From positions 18,364-82,363 of the forward strand of contig JADKBL010000026.1 in NCBI GenBank assembly GCA_016718875.1: a stretch of DNA of 64,000 bases, written 5' to 3'. The position numbers and the translations under genes are program-made. Below the pieces are notes generated by a model. That model worked only from the letters and a program-made list of their open reading frames with translations, was not told the origin of the DNA and made no database searches. Source of the stretch: Bacteroidota bacterium. GTDB taxonomy: Bacteria > Bacteroidota > Bacteroidia > Bacteroidales > VadinHA17. Positions 18,462 to 28,023 of the stretch are shown here, piece by piece. Within the stretch, counting starts at the first letter, position 1. The number at the start of each line of letters is the position of its first letter.

Positions 18462-18833
18462 ATGAGAATTATCAATAACGAAAAGATGCCCCAGGCAAAT
18501 GGCCACTACTCACAATGTATTGAGCATAACGGAATGCTTTATCTGTCAGGACAGCTGCCCGGAAATCCAAAAACATGTCCTCTGCCGGAAGATATTGAAT
18601 CTCAGACCAGCCTGGTTCTCAGCAAGATTGACCTCATCCTGAAGGAGGCGGGCAGTTCAAGGGATAAAGTGATCCAGATGCGGATCTATATACCGGATAT
18701 TGAGTTGTGGGATGGGGTGAACCGTGTTTATACCGAATTTTTCGGAACTCATAAACCTGTCCGCTGTATTGTTCCTTCAGGCAGACTCCACTACGGATGC
18801 CTCATCGAAGCTGAAGCTACTGCATATATCTGA
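18462..18833 (+). CDS. RidA family (reactive enamine/imine deaminase)
   Basis: A 123-residue protein of the RidA/YjgF/UK114 family, which hydrolyses reactive enamine and imine intermediates to ketoacids in the cytoplasm. Visible family features: MPQANGHYSQCIEHNGMLYLSGQLP at the N-terminus, QMRIYIPDIELWDGVNRVYTEFFG in the middle, and RCIVPSGRLHYGCLIEAEATA at the end. The usual catalytic-pocket Arg-x-x-x-x-x-x-L stretch is kept as RCIVPSGRL, with Glu in LIEAEA. Slightly divergent from canonical RidA, so a RidA subfamily member is likely. Confidence 0.85.
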   Translation: MRIINNEKMPQANGHYSQCIEHNGMLYLSGQLPGNPKTCPLPEDIESQTSLVLSKIDLILKEAGSSRDKVIQMRIYIPDIELWDGVNRVYTEFFGTHKPVRCIVPSGRLHYGCLIEAEATAYI

Positions 18834-18846
18834 TTTATTAATTTGA

Positions 18847-18874
18847 ACCCACCCCCACCCCTCCCAGGAGGGGA
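18847..18874. terminator. C/G-rich hairpin between convergent ridA and rmuC
   Basis: The sequence CCCCTCCCAGGAGGGG forms a compact hairpin preceded by a run of CCCACC, midway between two convergent stops. It is the reverse orientation of the GGAGGGGTTGGGGGTGGG element at 39.9 and 42.4 kb, so it is also a dispersed repeat. The terminator role is inferred from position; there is no long T-run. Confidence 0.45.
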
Positions 18875-18886
18875 TCACAATGAAGA

Positions 18887-20185
18887 TTACTCCTCGAGTC
18901 TGTCGAGGATGTTCTGGGGAAGTGATTTGGTAGTATCCGCACCTAGCTCTTTGATCTTTTCTATTCTGCCGATAATGGTATCTCCCTTTTTCTTTGACTC
19001 ATAAAGCTTGTTCATTGCATTTGAGTATTCACCTTTTGCATCATCAAGCTTTCTTCCGACCTGAATAAGATCATCAATAAATCCTGTAAACTTTTCATAC
19101 AGAGCCCCGCTTTGCTTTGCAATCTCATAAACATTCTTCCTCTGCTTGTCCTGGTTCCAAATAAAATTAATTGTACGAAGTGTTGCGAGAAGTGTGGATG
19201 TGCTCACCATTACGATATTCCTCTTCAGGGCCTTGTCAAAAAGTGATGAATCCTCTCGCTGCGCAACCGACAGTGCCGGTTCAATAGGTACAAACATAAG
19301 CACATAATCGGGAGGGTTAATACCGTACAGTTTCTGGTAGTTCTTATCGCTCAGCTCCCGGACATGGTTAAGGAGATCATTAAGGTGCTGCTTCAGAGCC
19401 AAAGCCTTAACATTCTCATCATCAGCATTGAAGAACCGCTCATAAGCAACCAGCGATACTTTTGAATCAACAATAAGCTGCTTGTCATCGGGCAGGTTTA
19501 TAATATAGTCGGGACGAAGATTTTTCCCTTCATCATCTTTTATAGTCTCCTGTTTTCTGTAGTGGATATCTCTCTCAAGACCTGCTTTCTCAAGTATCAT
19601 CTCGAGCTGCACCTCTCCCCAGTCGCCAAGCATCTTCTTGTCGCCCTTGAGCGCATTTGTAAGCTTGTGGGTATCCTCGCTTACCTGCTGGTTCAGCTTT
19701 ATGATACTCTCCAGCTCCTTCTTCAGGGAAATCCTCTCCCTTGTTTCATCCATATAAACCTTATCAATCTTCCCTTCAAATTCCTTTATCTTGTCTTTCA
19801 GGGGATTTAACAGATCTCCTACACTTTTCTCATTCAGCTCAAGGAACTTTTTGCTCTTTTCCTCCATCATTTCATTTGAGAGGTTTTTGAACTCGGTTGA
19901 GAATTTCTTGTGTATCTCCTCAACCTCCTTTTTGCTCTCATTGAATTTCTCCTCAAGATTCTTCAGGTTGGCGGATAACTCCGCAATACGGGAATTAAGA
20001 GCGATAATGGTTTTCTCCTTCTCGCTGTTCTCCAGTTTCTCCTGGCTGTAGAGGTCGATTGATATGTATCTGCTGTTAAGCTCTTCAACGGGTATGCCTT
20101 TATCCTGAAGCGCTTTCTGGCGTGTGAAGAGCCAGCCGATAAGAGCTCCCGAAATCAGTCCTGCAGCTAAAAATAATATTTCCAT
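18887..20185 (-). CDS. rmuC: RmuC family DNA recombination protein
   Basis: A 432-residue protein with an N-terminal membrane segment (LFLAAGLISGALIGWLF), a long coiled coil (about residues 35-135) and the RmuC nuclease-like domain. The domain shows DWGEVQLEMILEKAGLERDIHY, LRPDYIINLPDDKQLIVDSKVSL (a PD-(D/E)XK-like core) and YVLMFVPIEPALSVA. RmuC limits recombination-driven rearrangement at inverted repeats in E. coli. That is worth noting here because this genome segment is crowded with inverted and tandem repeats. Length and order agree with the family. Confidence 0.9.
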   Translation of the reverse strand: MEILFLAAGLISGALIGWLFTRQKALQDKGIPVEELNSRYISIDLYSQEKLENSEKEKTIIALNSRIAELSANLKNLEEKFNESKKEVEEIHKKFSTEFKNLSNEMMEEKSKKFLELNEKSVGDLLNPLKDKIKEFEGKIDKVYMDETRERISLKKELESIIKLNQQVSEDTHKLTNALKGDKKMLGDWGEVQLEMILEKAGLERDIHYRKQETIKDDEGKNLRPDYIINLPDDKQLIVDSKVSLVAYERFFNADDENVKALALKQHLNDLLNHVRELSDKNYQKLYGINPPDYVLMFVPIEPALSVAQREDSSLFDKALKRNIVMVSTSTLLATLRTINFIWNQDKQRKNVYEIAKQSGALYEKFTGFIDDLIQVGRKLDDAKGEYSNAMNKLYESKKKGDTIIGRIEKIKELGADTTKSLPQNILDRLEE

Positions 20186-20271
20186 AACTATTTGATTTAA
20201 AACCCATTACCAGGAACGCAAATCTGAGTTTTCATTATGGGAAGATAGCAAATCTTGTTTAAATAACTTCA

Positions 20272-20456
20272 TTTAACCACAGAGAACACAAAGGCCTTCG
20301 GCTAACACAGGCTGGCGCGGATTTAGCGAAGCGTAATCCGTGCCTGCTTTTTGGCACCAATTACCACATTGGCGCCAGCGTTTCCTGATTGGCCTTTGCT
20401 GGCGCGGATTTAGCGAAGCGTAATCCGTGCCTTCAATTTGCAGCCTCTGTGGTTAA
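20272..20456. repeat. ACCACAGAG repeat carrying two nested GGCGCGGATTTAGCG elements
   Basis: The gap between rmuC and the phosphatase gene (20186-20502, 317 bases) is mostly one composite repeat. It starts TTTAACCACAGAGAACACAA and ends CCTCTGTGGTTAAAAT. Between the arms are two direct copies of the 33-base GGCGCGGATTTAGCGAAGCG element (20312-20344 and 20399-20431) separated by 54 bases. No gene is seen in it. Confidence 0.85.
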
Positions 20457-20502
20457 AATAAATGATTATTATTACCTTTGGCTTGATCCTGAACCTGATA
20501 AG

Positions 20503-21540
20503 ATGACTGATATAATTAAACAGATCGAGAGCCTGAAAGATCAGCCCCTGAAGGAAAACCTTGCCCGGGTGATTGAAATAGCCTCAACCCGTCTTAATGA
20601 TTCCGACTATCCCGATCTTGCAAAGGAATTCACTTCATTTTACTCTGCCAGGCTTTCAAAAGAGGTATTCCCGTCAATAATTAGGATCACAATACCGGAA
20701 CCTTCAGCTGACAATAACCTGACCAATCAGGAGTCTCCAAGAATCGTTATTATAGGTGATATCCACAGTGACTTCAGCTCACTCAGCTCAATCCTGAAAA
20801 AGCTTGCTGCCTCATCATTTGACTATTTCGCAAAATCTGTAATCATTTTCTGCGGTGATTATACCGACAGGGGACGCCGTCCTTTTGAGACCCTGAGGCT
20901 GCTCTATGCGCTTAAAACTTATATGGGCGACAGGTGTATTCTTCTTAAAGGTAACCATGAGATTATAAAATACTCCTGTTCAATGCTTCGCCCGACGTTC
21001 TATCCTGCCGATACAACGGATCTGATGAACAGAGTGCTTAATCCTGAGGTAAATAACCTTTACTACAACTATCTCTCAAAGCTACCCTATCTGGTATCGC
21101 TCAGATTTCACCAAAAGAAATACCTGATCTGCCATGGAAGCATACCGCGACACGACTATGCAACATTTTTCAATGAGGAGAAACTTGCTGAATGTCTTCT
21201 TCCAGTAAGCGACCACTCTAAGGAGGGCATAATGCTTAATCAGATGATGTGGGGCGATCCGGGGGATAACAGTTCTTCATTCAGAGGAACAGAAACCCGG
21301 TTTGAGTTCAGCAAGACAGAGTTTCTCGGATTTCTGGATAAACATGGTTATGATGTCTTAATACGTGGTCATCAGCCTGTGGATAACGGAGTTATGTTCT
21401 GCTATAATAACCGGCTGATGTCGCTCTTTTCATCAGGCGGACATAACAATCCTGATTCATATTATCCCGATGATGTCGCCAATCCTTCGTATGTCATTAT
21501 CAATGAAGAGGGAGAGCTGCTTTTTGAGAAAGTCTTCTGA
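20503..21540 (+). CDS. PPP-family metallophosphatase
   Basis: A protein of about 345 residues. The ATG at 20503 is used because the frame upstream runs into the repeat and has only a TTG start. The three signature blocks of serine/threonine phosphoprotein phosphatases are present: GDIHSD (85-90), GDYTDRG (118-124) and GNHE (150-153), followed by metal-ligand histidines in LICHGS and IRGHQP. These bind two metal ions and hydrolyse phosphomonoesters. The substrate may be phosphoprotein or diadenosine polyphosphate. About 80 residues precede the catalytic domain and have no recognised fold. Confidence 0.85.
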   Translation: MTDIIKQIESLKDQPLKENLARVIEIASTRLNDSDYPDLAKEFTSFYSARLSKEVFPSIIRITIPEPSADNNLTNQESPRIVIIGDIHSDFSSLSSILKKLAASSFDYFAKSVIIFCGDYTDRGRRPFETLRLLYALKTYMGDRCILLKGNHEIIKYSCSMLRPTFYPADTTDLMNRVLNPEVNNLYYNYLSKLPYLVSLRFHQKKYLICHGSIPRHDYATFFNEEKLAECLLPVSDHSKEGIMLNQMMWGDPGDNSSSFRGTETRFEFSKTEFLGFLDKHGYDVLIRGHQPVDNGVMFCYNNRLMSLFSSGGHNNPDSYYPDDVANPSYVIINEEGELLFEKVF

Positions 21541-21544
21541 AGAT

Positions 21545-22882
21545 TTATACTTCCTGTATAATTACGTGTTTTGAGATAATTTCAAGCATCTGATTCCGTT
21601 TGTATGGTTTAGCCAGATAATCAGTACAGCCAGCCTGCATAGCTTTATCCTTTTCATTTGTCATTGCAAAGGCCGATTGAGCAATAATCGGAATCTCCGG
21701 ACGCAGTTTCCTGATTTCCCTGGTTGCTGAATAACCGTCCATAACAGGCATTTTAAGATCCATCAGAATAATATTTATAGATTCATCCGTACGGCAAATA
21801 TCGACAGCTTCCCTGCCATTCACTGCTGTCAGAATTTCTATCTCTGTTCCCTTGAAGATCTCGCCGATATATCTCCTGCTGGTTAAATCATCTTCGACAA
21901 CAAGGATTTTCAGATTACCCATATTATATTCAGGGTCACTTTGACGGGATCTCAGGGGCCTGAGGTTTTCAGGTTTTTTATATGGTACTGTAAAATAGAA
22001 AGTTGCCCCTCTTCCAGGTTGCGAAATAAGCCAGATATGCCCACCAAGCAGTTCTACAATTCCTTTCGATATGGCAAGTCCCAGACCAACACCATCATAG
22101 ATTTTATCACCTTCAGGATCTATCTTCCTGAAACGTTCAAATATCTTCTCATGCATTGCGGGATCAATACCAATTCCGGTATCCTCAACAAAAAACATAA
22201 TCTCTTCATTCTTAAGTTCATAACCAAAGATGATATGTCCCGAATCAACGAATTTTAATGAATTGTTTAGAAGGTTACCGAGCACCTGCTTTATTTTTCC
22301 CCCGTCAGTAAGCACCATGGCTGCCCTGCCTTTAAGGCCTGGTTTAATATCAAATTTTATTCCGGGGCGGATTACAGGTAAGAAAGTATTATACACATCA
22401 TCAGCTAAATCGTTAAGATGTACCGTTTCTGTTATTACTTTCTTGTTCCCGGTTTCAATGAGCGATATATCCATCACCTCATTAATGATATAGAGAAGCT
22501 GTGCTGAGCTTGCCGATACATATCCCAGGTATTCATTCCTGGTTTTCTCATCAATTCCCTTCTCCTTCAGTAATTCAGAAAAACCGACTATACTGTTCAT
22601 CGGGGTCCTGATCTCATGGGAAATATTCTGAATGAATGCTGTTTTAAGGCTGTCACTGTCTTTGGCTTTGCGTTCAGTTTTTCTAAGTTTGCCGATATGA
22701 TTCCTGAGCATAAGGAAGAGAAGGATTCCAGTAACAAGAACATAGGCCCAGCCTTTATAAGTCTGTAATCTTGTTATTGTCCCCGGATCATGTATTAGCA
22801 GATCTATAAAGCTGTCTGATAATAGTATCCACAAGAAACCAACAATAAGGTAGCCCAATGTAATTCTATACTCGAATTTCAT
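21545..22882 (-). CDS. Hybrid sensor histidine kinase / response regulator
   Basis: A 445-residue protein with two N-terminal membrane helices (about residues 7-28 and 43-60) and a very short periplasmic loop. Next comes a HisKA domain with the phospho-acceptor His in NISHEIRTPMNSIVGFSELL. A HATPase domain follows, with N-box VLGNLLNNSLKFVDSG, DTGIGI and GLGLAIS. A receiver domain ends the chain, with acidic pair VVEDD, phospho-Asp in ILMDLKMPVMDG and Lys in LAKPY. The input domain is minimal, so it may sense the membrane or a partner. No DNA-binding output partner is adjacent. Convergent with the phosphatase gene, four bases apart. Confidence 0.9.
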   Translation of the reverse strand: MKFEYRITLGYLIVGFLWILLSDSFIDLLIHDPGTITRLQTYKGWAYVLVTGILLFLMLRNHIGKLRKTERKAKDSDSLKTAFIQNISHEIRTPMNSIVGFSELLKEKGIDEKTRNEYLGYVSASSAQLLYIINEVMDISLIETGNKKVITETVHLNDLADDVYNTFLPVIRPGIKFDIKPGLKGRAAMVLTDGGKIKQVLGNLLNNSLKFVDSGHIIFGYELKNEEIMFFVEDTGIGIDPAMHEKIFERFRKIDPEGDKIYDGVGLGLAISKGIVELLGGHIWLISQPGRGATFYFTVPYKKPENLRPLRSRQSDPEYNMGNLKILVVEDDLTSRRYIGEIFKGTEIEILTAVNGREAVDICRTDESINIILMDLKMPVMDGYSATREIRKLRPEIPIIAQSAFAMTNEKDKAMQAGCTDYLAKPYKRNQMLEIISKHVIIQEV

Positions 22883-23170
22883 TTGTCCGACCAGTTTTAA
22901 TACTGAATTTTAACTTTCACTTTGCCCGTCCAAACTGCCTTTACAATAAAGAACAGAGTCCCGGGATTCTCCTTTTTGACACAACGAAGATAGCAGAATT
23001 AAAAGAATGGCCAAGCCGGTAATTCTATGATATATATCGAAAATGATTTAAAAAATGTTAAAACCGTTTAACTGTTGTTCCCTTTTCCGGTTCAGCAAAC
23101 GAGTTAATCTATTCCGAGTAAATATTATTATGAAAGAAATGGACGTATACTGGCAGGTAATAATAGTTAT

Positions 23171-23278
23171 AAAACCACAGAGGACACTGAGTTCTTTGGA
23201 ATACACAGAGGGCACAGAGTTATTAATAAATATTCCTCTGAGTCCTTAGTGTTAACCACTGTGTTCTCTGTGGTTAAA
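23171..23278. repeat. Dispersed ACCACAGAG intergenic repeat, copy at 23.2 kb
   Basis: Left arm AAACCACAGAGGACACTGAG and right arm TGTTCTCTGTGGTTAAAT, with CACAGAGGGCACAGAG between. The whole gap 22883-23292 (410 bases) holds only this repeat and AT-rich sequence without a recognisable gene. Confidence 0.85.
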
Positions 23279-23292
23279 TTATATAAAGTAGT

Positions 23293-24846
23293 TTAAAGCG
23301 ATCTCATCATCAGCTCAATACCGGAACCTTTACCAAGATTCCTGCTGTACTTCTTCTCTGTAACATTGTTCCAGTGTTCAAACACACCAAGACTGGAGAT
23401 CTTTGCGTTGTTTCGCTGAGGATCGTATTTTGCTTTTGACGGTGGATTATCAGCCATTGCTGCTTCAATAAGATACTGATCGCTGAATGCCATATCGGGT
23501 GCATCGGGCCATTCGCATCTCAGGAAATCGAGCCCCACGGCATCAATAGCCACAGGATCCTGTGATGCCAGAAGACTGCATGCCCAGTTATTGTTGAAGG
23601 GTGCCATCTTCCATCTCGGACCTGGAGCACCATTAACAAGCTTCGATCCGTAAACGCCATCGATCAGGAAAAGCATTGTTTTGTCGCCCAGCTCTTTATG
23701 TGACATAAAATCAACAAATGTGAGATATTGCGGAGTGCCCTCACGACTCGGATTGAAGTTATTATGTGCATTCTTGCGCCAGTCGTTATATATACTTGTA
23801 GTGCCGTACCAGTTCTTCCCGCAGAGAGTAACTCCCTGTCCGACATATCCCTTGAGCAGAGCCATGTTGATAAGATAATCAGCTTCAACCGCACATGAGG
23901 CAAGGCCGGTGGCAAGCTTTCCGTTATCGACCGAATAGGGAATTGCATTGTCAACATATACGGATTTTGTACGGCCGTCACCACCGGTATTGTCGACAAA
24001 TATCACACCCGGAAATGCTGCATGACACTTATTGTAGATATTATCTGTTATAAAGCGGCTGGCATCAAACACAGTGATCTTATCCTGTGGCACACCGGCT
24101 TCATTTACAAGACTTTTGATAAGTGATAATACCATCTGAGGTGTTGCATTTATCTCAGGTGAATTCTCATGGCCATAGGTATTGTTTGTATTTATCTTGA
24201 TTGCGATCTTTTCACCGGGCTGATAATCGGTTTTCTTATTATTATGGCTCAGGTTGAAATGCCAGAAGAGAGCTTTCCATGCGTTCTTTTCACTGTTTTC
24301 TCCGGTCAGGCTTGCAAGTGATTCCTTCATCATCCTGTCAGTAGCTTTCTGAGAAACAACCTTATCATCCCACCAGTTGCCCGTTATGCTGTCCCATGTA
24401 GCTGCAGCCGGATCATGTACCCATACAACCCTTCCGGGGAAGATGCCTTTGGCTGTTCCTACAGGCTGGTTCGGGACTACTATCCACTGTGCTGTACTCT
24501 TTTGGGAAGCAATTCCTGTCTCCCTGCTCAGAATGAAAACTGATCCGCCGATTGCAAGAAGAAGGAATATAATACCAACGGAATAATTTGAACGTGCGAA
24601 GCTCAGCTTTGCCTTTCTGAAAGAGCCTGCAACGCCTGTAAGTGAAATGAGCCATACCACAAAACCTGACATAATGGGAGCCGATGCACGCATGCACGGA
24701 TAAGTTGCTCTCTGAGGCTTTGGAATTACCCTTACAAGGAACCAGATCACCGATGCTGCTCCCATTATTATGAGATAGAGCTTTATAACAGGTGTCCGGC
24801 TTATCAGATTTCTGATACTATTCAGAATTGTTTTGAATCGGTTCAT
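23293..24846 (-). CDS. DUF362 domain protein with N-terminal membrane helices
   Basis: A protein of about 517 residues. The ATG at 24846 is preferred; the frame extends 14 residues upstream but only to a TTG. Three hydrophobic segments in the first ~120 residues anchor it. The remainder is a DUF362 domain: IKINTNNTYGHENSPEINATPQ, ASRFITDN, and the ASQDPVAIDAVGLDFL block near the C-terminus. DUF362 proteins are often linked to iron-sulfur or redox functions, but no cysteine cluster is seen here, so no reaction is assigned. A membrane-tethered extracytoplasmic domain is likely. Confidence 0.75.
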   Translation of the reverse strand: MNRFKTILNSIRNLISRTPVIKLYLIIMGAASVIWFLVRVIPKPQRATYPCMRASAPIMSGFVVWLISLTGVAGSFRKAKLSFARSNYSVGIIFLLLAIGGSVFILSRETGIASQKSTAQWIVVPNQPVGTAKGIFPGRVVWVHDPAAATWDSITGNWWDDKVVSQKATDRMMKESLASLTGENSEKNAWKALFWHFNLSHNNKKTDYQPGEKIAIKINTNNTYGHENSPEINATPQMVLSLIKSLVNEAGVPQDKITVFDASRFITDNIYNKCHAAFPGVIFVDNTGGDGRTKSVYVDNAIPYSVDNGKLATGLASCAVEADYLINMALLKGYVGQGVTLCGKNWYGTTSIYNDWRKNAHNNFNPSREGTPQYLTFVDFMSHKELGDKTMLFLIDGVYGSKLVNGAPGPRWKMAPFNNNWACSLLASQDPVAIDAVGLDFLRCEWPDAPDMAFSDQYLIEAAMADNPPSKAKYDPQRNNAKISSLGVFEHWNNVTEKKYSRNLGKGSGIELMMRSL

Positions 24847-24885
24847 ATGAATCAGGTTACCGTTTAATAATTTAAGATTTTGAAA

Positions 24886-24893
24886 CAAATATA
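24886..24893 (-). promoter_or_regulatory. Candidate Bacteroidota -7 box for the DUF362 gene
   Basis: On the minus strand TATATTTG matches TANNTTTG exactly, about 40 bases before the chosen ATG at 24846. No clear TTTG -33 box was found at the expected distance, so this is tentative. Confidence 0.35.
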
Positions 24894-24924
24894 ATTTTTA
24901 GTCTGACAGTAATAGTTTTTATTG

Positions 24925-26169
24925 TTATTTATCTAACAATAACCTTACAAAATAGACATCATGTTCTCCTATTACCGGAGAAAAAAGATTTGCACCGGTT
25001 AGTCCCAGATGGGAAATAATTCCCCGCTTATCAATGTTCACATCCTTGCCTGATGTATCACCATTATCCCCCCGGGCTATGAATTTTCTTTCCCACACCA
25101 GTGCACCATCATTTGCGTACATCCGTATAAAAGCCTCCGCAGGAGGAAGATTAAGAATGCCGCTTATCAGCACTTTATCTGAGAAGAGAGCAATTCCCCT
25201 CACCCCATCATGCTTATTTGTTCCAAACTGATTGTTCCATAAGATATCGCCCTTCTCATTTATCTTAAGAAGAAAGGCATCACCCTCTCCTGCCTGTTTG
25301 CCTCCATAATTTCCTGATGTCGAACCTCCCACAAAAATATTTCTGTCATCATCAACAGCCAGGACGAGGGCTACATCAAAACCGTCGGTCCCAAACTGGT
25401 TATAGTTTATAAGCTCAAGTTTATTGGTGAAGCGCCCCGTGAATCCGTCAATAAAACCTTTGTTTTTGCCTGCAAAATCACCCCATGTTATTCCGCAAAT
25501 ATAGATATCTGACCCCGGTCCTCCTGTGACTGAATTACTGTAATCATCTCCGGATGTTCCCAACTGGTTAAGCAATAGCTGATTACCCTTATTGTCAAGC
25601 TTCATTATAAAGAAGTCTGATTTACCAAAAGAATTCTTCCCTAATTTGCCACCTGTCACTCCCGTAACATAGATAAAACCTTCGCGGTCGGAATAAATCC
25701 CCTTTGCGATGTCAGTACTGTCAGTCCCGAATTGCTTAACCCATTCCTGAACACCGTCCGGATTATATTTAACCAGGAATATATCTTCCCTGCCGTATTT
25801 TTTGTCGCCCAGAATTCCTGTTGTTGAGCCGGTGATGTAAACAGAACCTGATTTGTCAATCGCCGACCACTGGATATCTTCATCACCTTCAGAGCCAAAT
25901 TGCTTTGTCCATAAGGTATTTCCAAGACTGTCTATTTTAGTAATAAATCCATCATTCTTACCCCGGTTCCTGTCATTCATTATACCGGTGGTTTTCCCTG
26001 CAATATAAATATTGCCAAAGTTGTCAATTACATGGTTTAAAGCATATTCATCCTTTTCAGATCCCAGCTGTTTACCCATGATAAAGCCGGTCTGGCATTT
26101 TAAATTGTTCACAGAAACAAAAAGTAAAAGGATGATAATAAAATTGTATCTGTTCTTAATAGTTCTCAT
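24925..26169 (-). CDS. SBBP-repeat beta-propeller exported protein
   Basis: A 414-residue protein with a signal peptide (residues 1-25, ending NLKCQ). At least six repeats of about 50 residues follow, each with a pattern like G-N-I-Y-I-A-G-x-T-x-G followed by WTKQFG or WNNQFG (for example GNIYIAGKTTG, GSVYITGSTTG, GFIYVTGVTGG, RNIFVGGSTSG). This is the SBBP/beta-propeller type found in secreted Bacteroidota proteins. It ends without a Por-type sorting domain. The role is unknown, possibly surface binding. The start has an AAGGAG site 8 bases upstream, uncommon here. Confidence 0.8.
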   Translation of the reverse strand: MRTIKNRYNFIIILLLFVSVNNLKCQTGFIMGKQLGSEKDEYALNHVIDNFGNIYIAGKTTGIMNDRNRGKNDGFITKIDSLGNTLWTKQFGSEGDEDIQWSAIDKSGSVYITGSTTGILGDKKYGREDIFLVKYNPDGVQEWVKQFGTDSTDIAKGIYSDREGFIYVTGVTGGKLGKNSFGKSDFFIMKLDNKGNQLLLNQLGTSGDDYSNSVTGGPGSDIYICGITWGDFAGKNKGFIDGFTGRFTNKLELINYNQFGTDGFDVALVLAVDDDRNIFVGGSTSGNYGGKQAGEGDAFLLKINEKGDILWNNQFGTNKHDGVRGIALFSDKVLISGILNLPPAEAFIRMYANDGALVWERKFIARGDNGDTSGKDVNIDKRGIISHLGLTGANLFSPVIGEHDVYFVRLLLDK

Positions 26170-26285
26170 TGGAAAAACTCCTTTTATTTTGGTCAGTTTA
26201 TGAAATGTGAAAATATCCTTTATTTGAATACTTTTATATGATTATTGAACGAAATGATGAGGTCGAATTCTTAAAAAATGATAAA

Positions 26286-27263
26286 ATGAAGGCTGTATTT
26301 CTTGAGAAGCCGGGTGGCAATCTTGTCGTGAGAGAGGTAAAGACCCCTGTTCCCGGGCCAGGTGAGGTTCTGGTCAGGATGAAGGCAGCGCCGGTAAATC
26401 CATCAGACCTGGCAAAACTCAGAAAGGCAGACGACATTACAACTTTTATTCCCGGACTGGAAGGGAGCGGTACTGTAGTGGCTGCAGGCAAGGGATTGCT
26501 TCCGCGTCTGTGGATGGGAAAAAGGGTAGCTTGTTCTTCAGAATATCCTTACAGTGGAACATGGGCCGAGTACATGGTAACAAAAGCGGGTAAGTGCTTC
26601 CCTTTGGCTGCTAAAGTTGATGATGAACAGGGATCAATGTCTCTGGTCAATCCGTTGACAGCACTGGGCTTTTTTGAGATCGCTAAAGAGAATCATCATA
26701 AGGCAATAATTAACAATGCTGCTGCCAGTGCACTGGGAAGAATGGTCGAGCTGCTGGGAAGAAAAATTAATATACCTGTGATAAATATTGTAAGAAAGTC
26801 TGAACAGGTAAATAACCTTAAAAGATCGGGTTCAAAATATGTTCTGGACAGCACGGCCCCCTCATTCATAGAAGATCTTGGAAAAATATCACATGAACTT
26901 AGTGCCACTGTTCTCTTCGACTCTACATGCACAGGTCAGCTTGGTAAAATGATAAGTGTACTTCCATCGGGCAGTTCGGTTATCATCTACGGAAACCTGT
27001 CAGGTGAAGAGAATATATTAGTAAACCCCAGAACTCTGATTGACAATGACATAAAAATTTCAGGATTTTTCCTGGGTGCCAGATCAAAGAAGAACGGGAT
27101 GCTTAAAAACATTATTAATCTGAGGGAAGTTGGCCGGCTTATGAGTTCTGACCTTAAGATAAATGTACAGGGCAGGTTTCCTCTGGAGATGGCACAGGAG
27201 GCAGTCGAGACCTATCTGGCGGATATGTCTGCAGGAAAAGTTTTGCTGGTGATGCAGGCCTGA
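26286..27263 (+). CDS. Zinc-free MDR-family NAD(P)H oxidoreductase (quinone oxidoreductase-like)
   Basis: A protein of about 325 residues. The ATG at 26286 (MKAVFLEKPGG) is the family-typical start; an in-frame ATG 16 codons upstream gives an atypical acidic extension. N-terminal GroES-like domain: VREVKTPVPGPGEVLVRMKAAPVNPSDLAKL, then PGLEGSGTVVAAG. The Rossmann part follows, with NNAAASALGRMVELLGRKINIPVINIVRK. Structural and catalytic zinc ligands are absent, as in quinone oxidoreductase/enoyl reductase-like members. Substrate unknown. Confidence 0.8.
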   Translation: MKAVFLEKPGGNLVVREVKTPVPGPGEVLVRMKAAPVNPSDLAKLRKADDITTFIPGLEGSGTVVAAGKGLLPRLWMGKRVACSSEYPYSGTWAEYMVTKAGKCFPLAAKVDDEQGSMSLVNPLTALGFFEIAKENHHKAIINNAAASALGRMVELLGRKINIPVINIVRKSEQVNNLKRSGSKYVLDSTAPSFIEDLGKISHELSATVLFDSTCTGQLGKMISVLPSGSSVIIYGNLSGEENILVNPRTLIDNDIKISGFFLGARSKKNGMLKNIINLREVGRLMSSDLKINVQGRFPLEMAQEAVETYLADMSAGKVLLVMQA

Positions 27264-27267
27264 TTTT

Positions 27268-27897
27268 TTATTTGTCTGCAAGGAAAGTATCAGATTCCTT
27301 TATGCGTTGTTTGCATATCTTCTCAATTTCAAGTACATCCGGAATCCCTGACATATATACTATATAAGGTATGTAATATGAATTCCCGGCCCTGTTTGTT
27401 TTTGTCTGATAGCCTGTTGTACGGATAAGTGTAAGAGAACCTTTTGCAGCATTACCACGGACCTTTGTTTTCATAGTAAACATGTCCCAGTCATAGATAA
27501 TTATCTCTCCGTTCCTGTAGTTCAGCAATTTTTTAGGAGTCCCAATAAAAATTCCTCCCGGTTTTAACAGCGGAATAATAGTTTTTGTCAGTTGCCATAT
27601 TCCCGGGAACAGGAAGAGGGCATAAAGAAGATAGATCCCCAGGTCCTGATTCAATGTACCATCCTCATTATAGAGTTTCAGTGATGTTGATTCTGAAGAA
27701 GGATCTCCGGATGTACCAAAAGGTCCGAACAGGGCAAAGCCAATCCAGATGAATGCCCCGACCCATATGCTTCCCAGAATTAGGTTTTGGAGTGATCCTG
27801 AAACCGGACGCAGCCTTGTTCCCTTAACAACAAAATCTTTGGTTTCAGAACCAACAGCAATGAGTAGTTCCTCGGGTAATTGTATGTCCTGAAACAT
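27268..27897 (-). CDS. Membrane protein of unknown function with two helices
   Basis: A 209-residue protein with hydrophobic segments at about residues 38-58 (LILGSIWVGAFIWIGFALFGPFG) and 88-110 (IYLLYALFLFPGIWQL). A C-terminal beta-rich cytoplasmic-looking part follows (GIFIGTPKKLLNYRNGEIIIYDW). The family is not recognised. The second half could be a PH-like domain, which is a guess. It is convergent with the oxidoreductase gene, with stops only four bases apart. Confidence 0.6.
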   Translation of the reverse strand: MFQDIQLPEELLIAVGSETKDFVVKGTRLRPVSGSLQNLILGSIWVGAFIWIGFALFGPFGTSGDPSSESTSLKLYNEDGTLNQDLGIYLLYALFLFPGIWQLTKTIIPLLKPGGIFIGTPKKLLNYRNGEIIIYDWDMFTMKTKVRGNAAKGSLTLIRTTGYQTKTNRAGNSYYIPYIVYMSGIPDVLEIEKICKQRIKESDTFLADK

Positions 27898-28023
27898 TTT
27901 AAGCAGTATTGGTTAATGACTTAAAAAAGCAGACCTTTTAAGAATCTGGTATAAGTAACTAAATATATGAAATAAATCCCTGCTGACAAAAGGAAATAAA
28001 AGCATAATAGTTATTGCTATTGA

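Noticed and set aside
20389..20502. N-terminal extension of the PPP phosphatase
   Set aside because: It begins at a TTG inside a dispersed repeat and encodes repeat sequence; the ATG at 20503 gives a normal protein.
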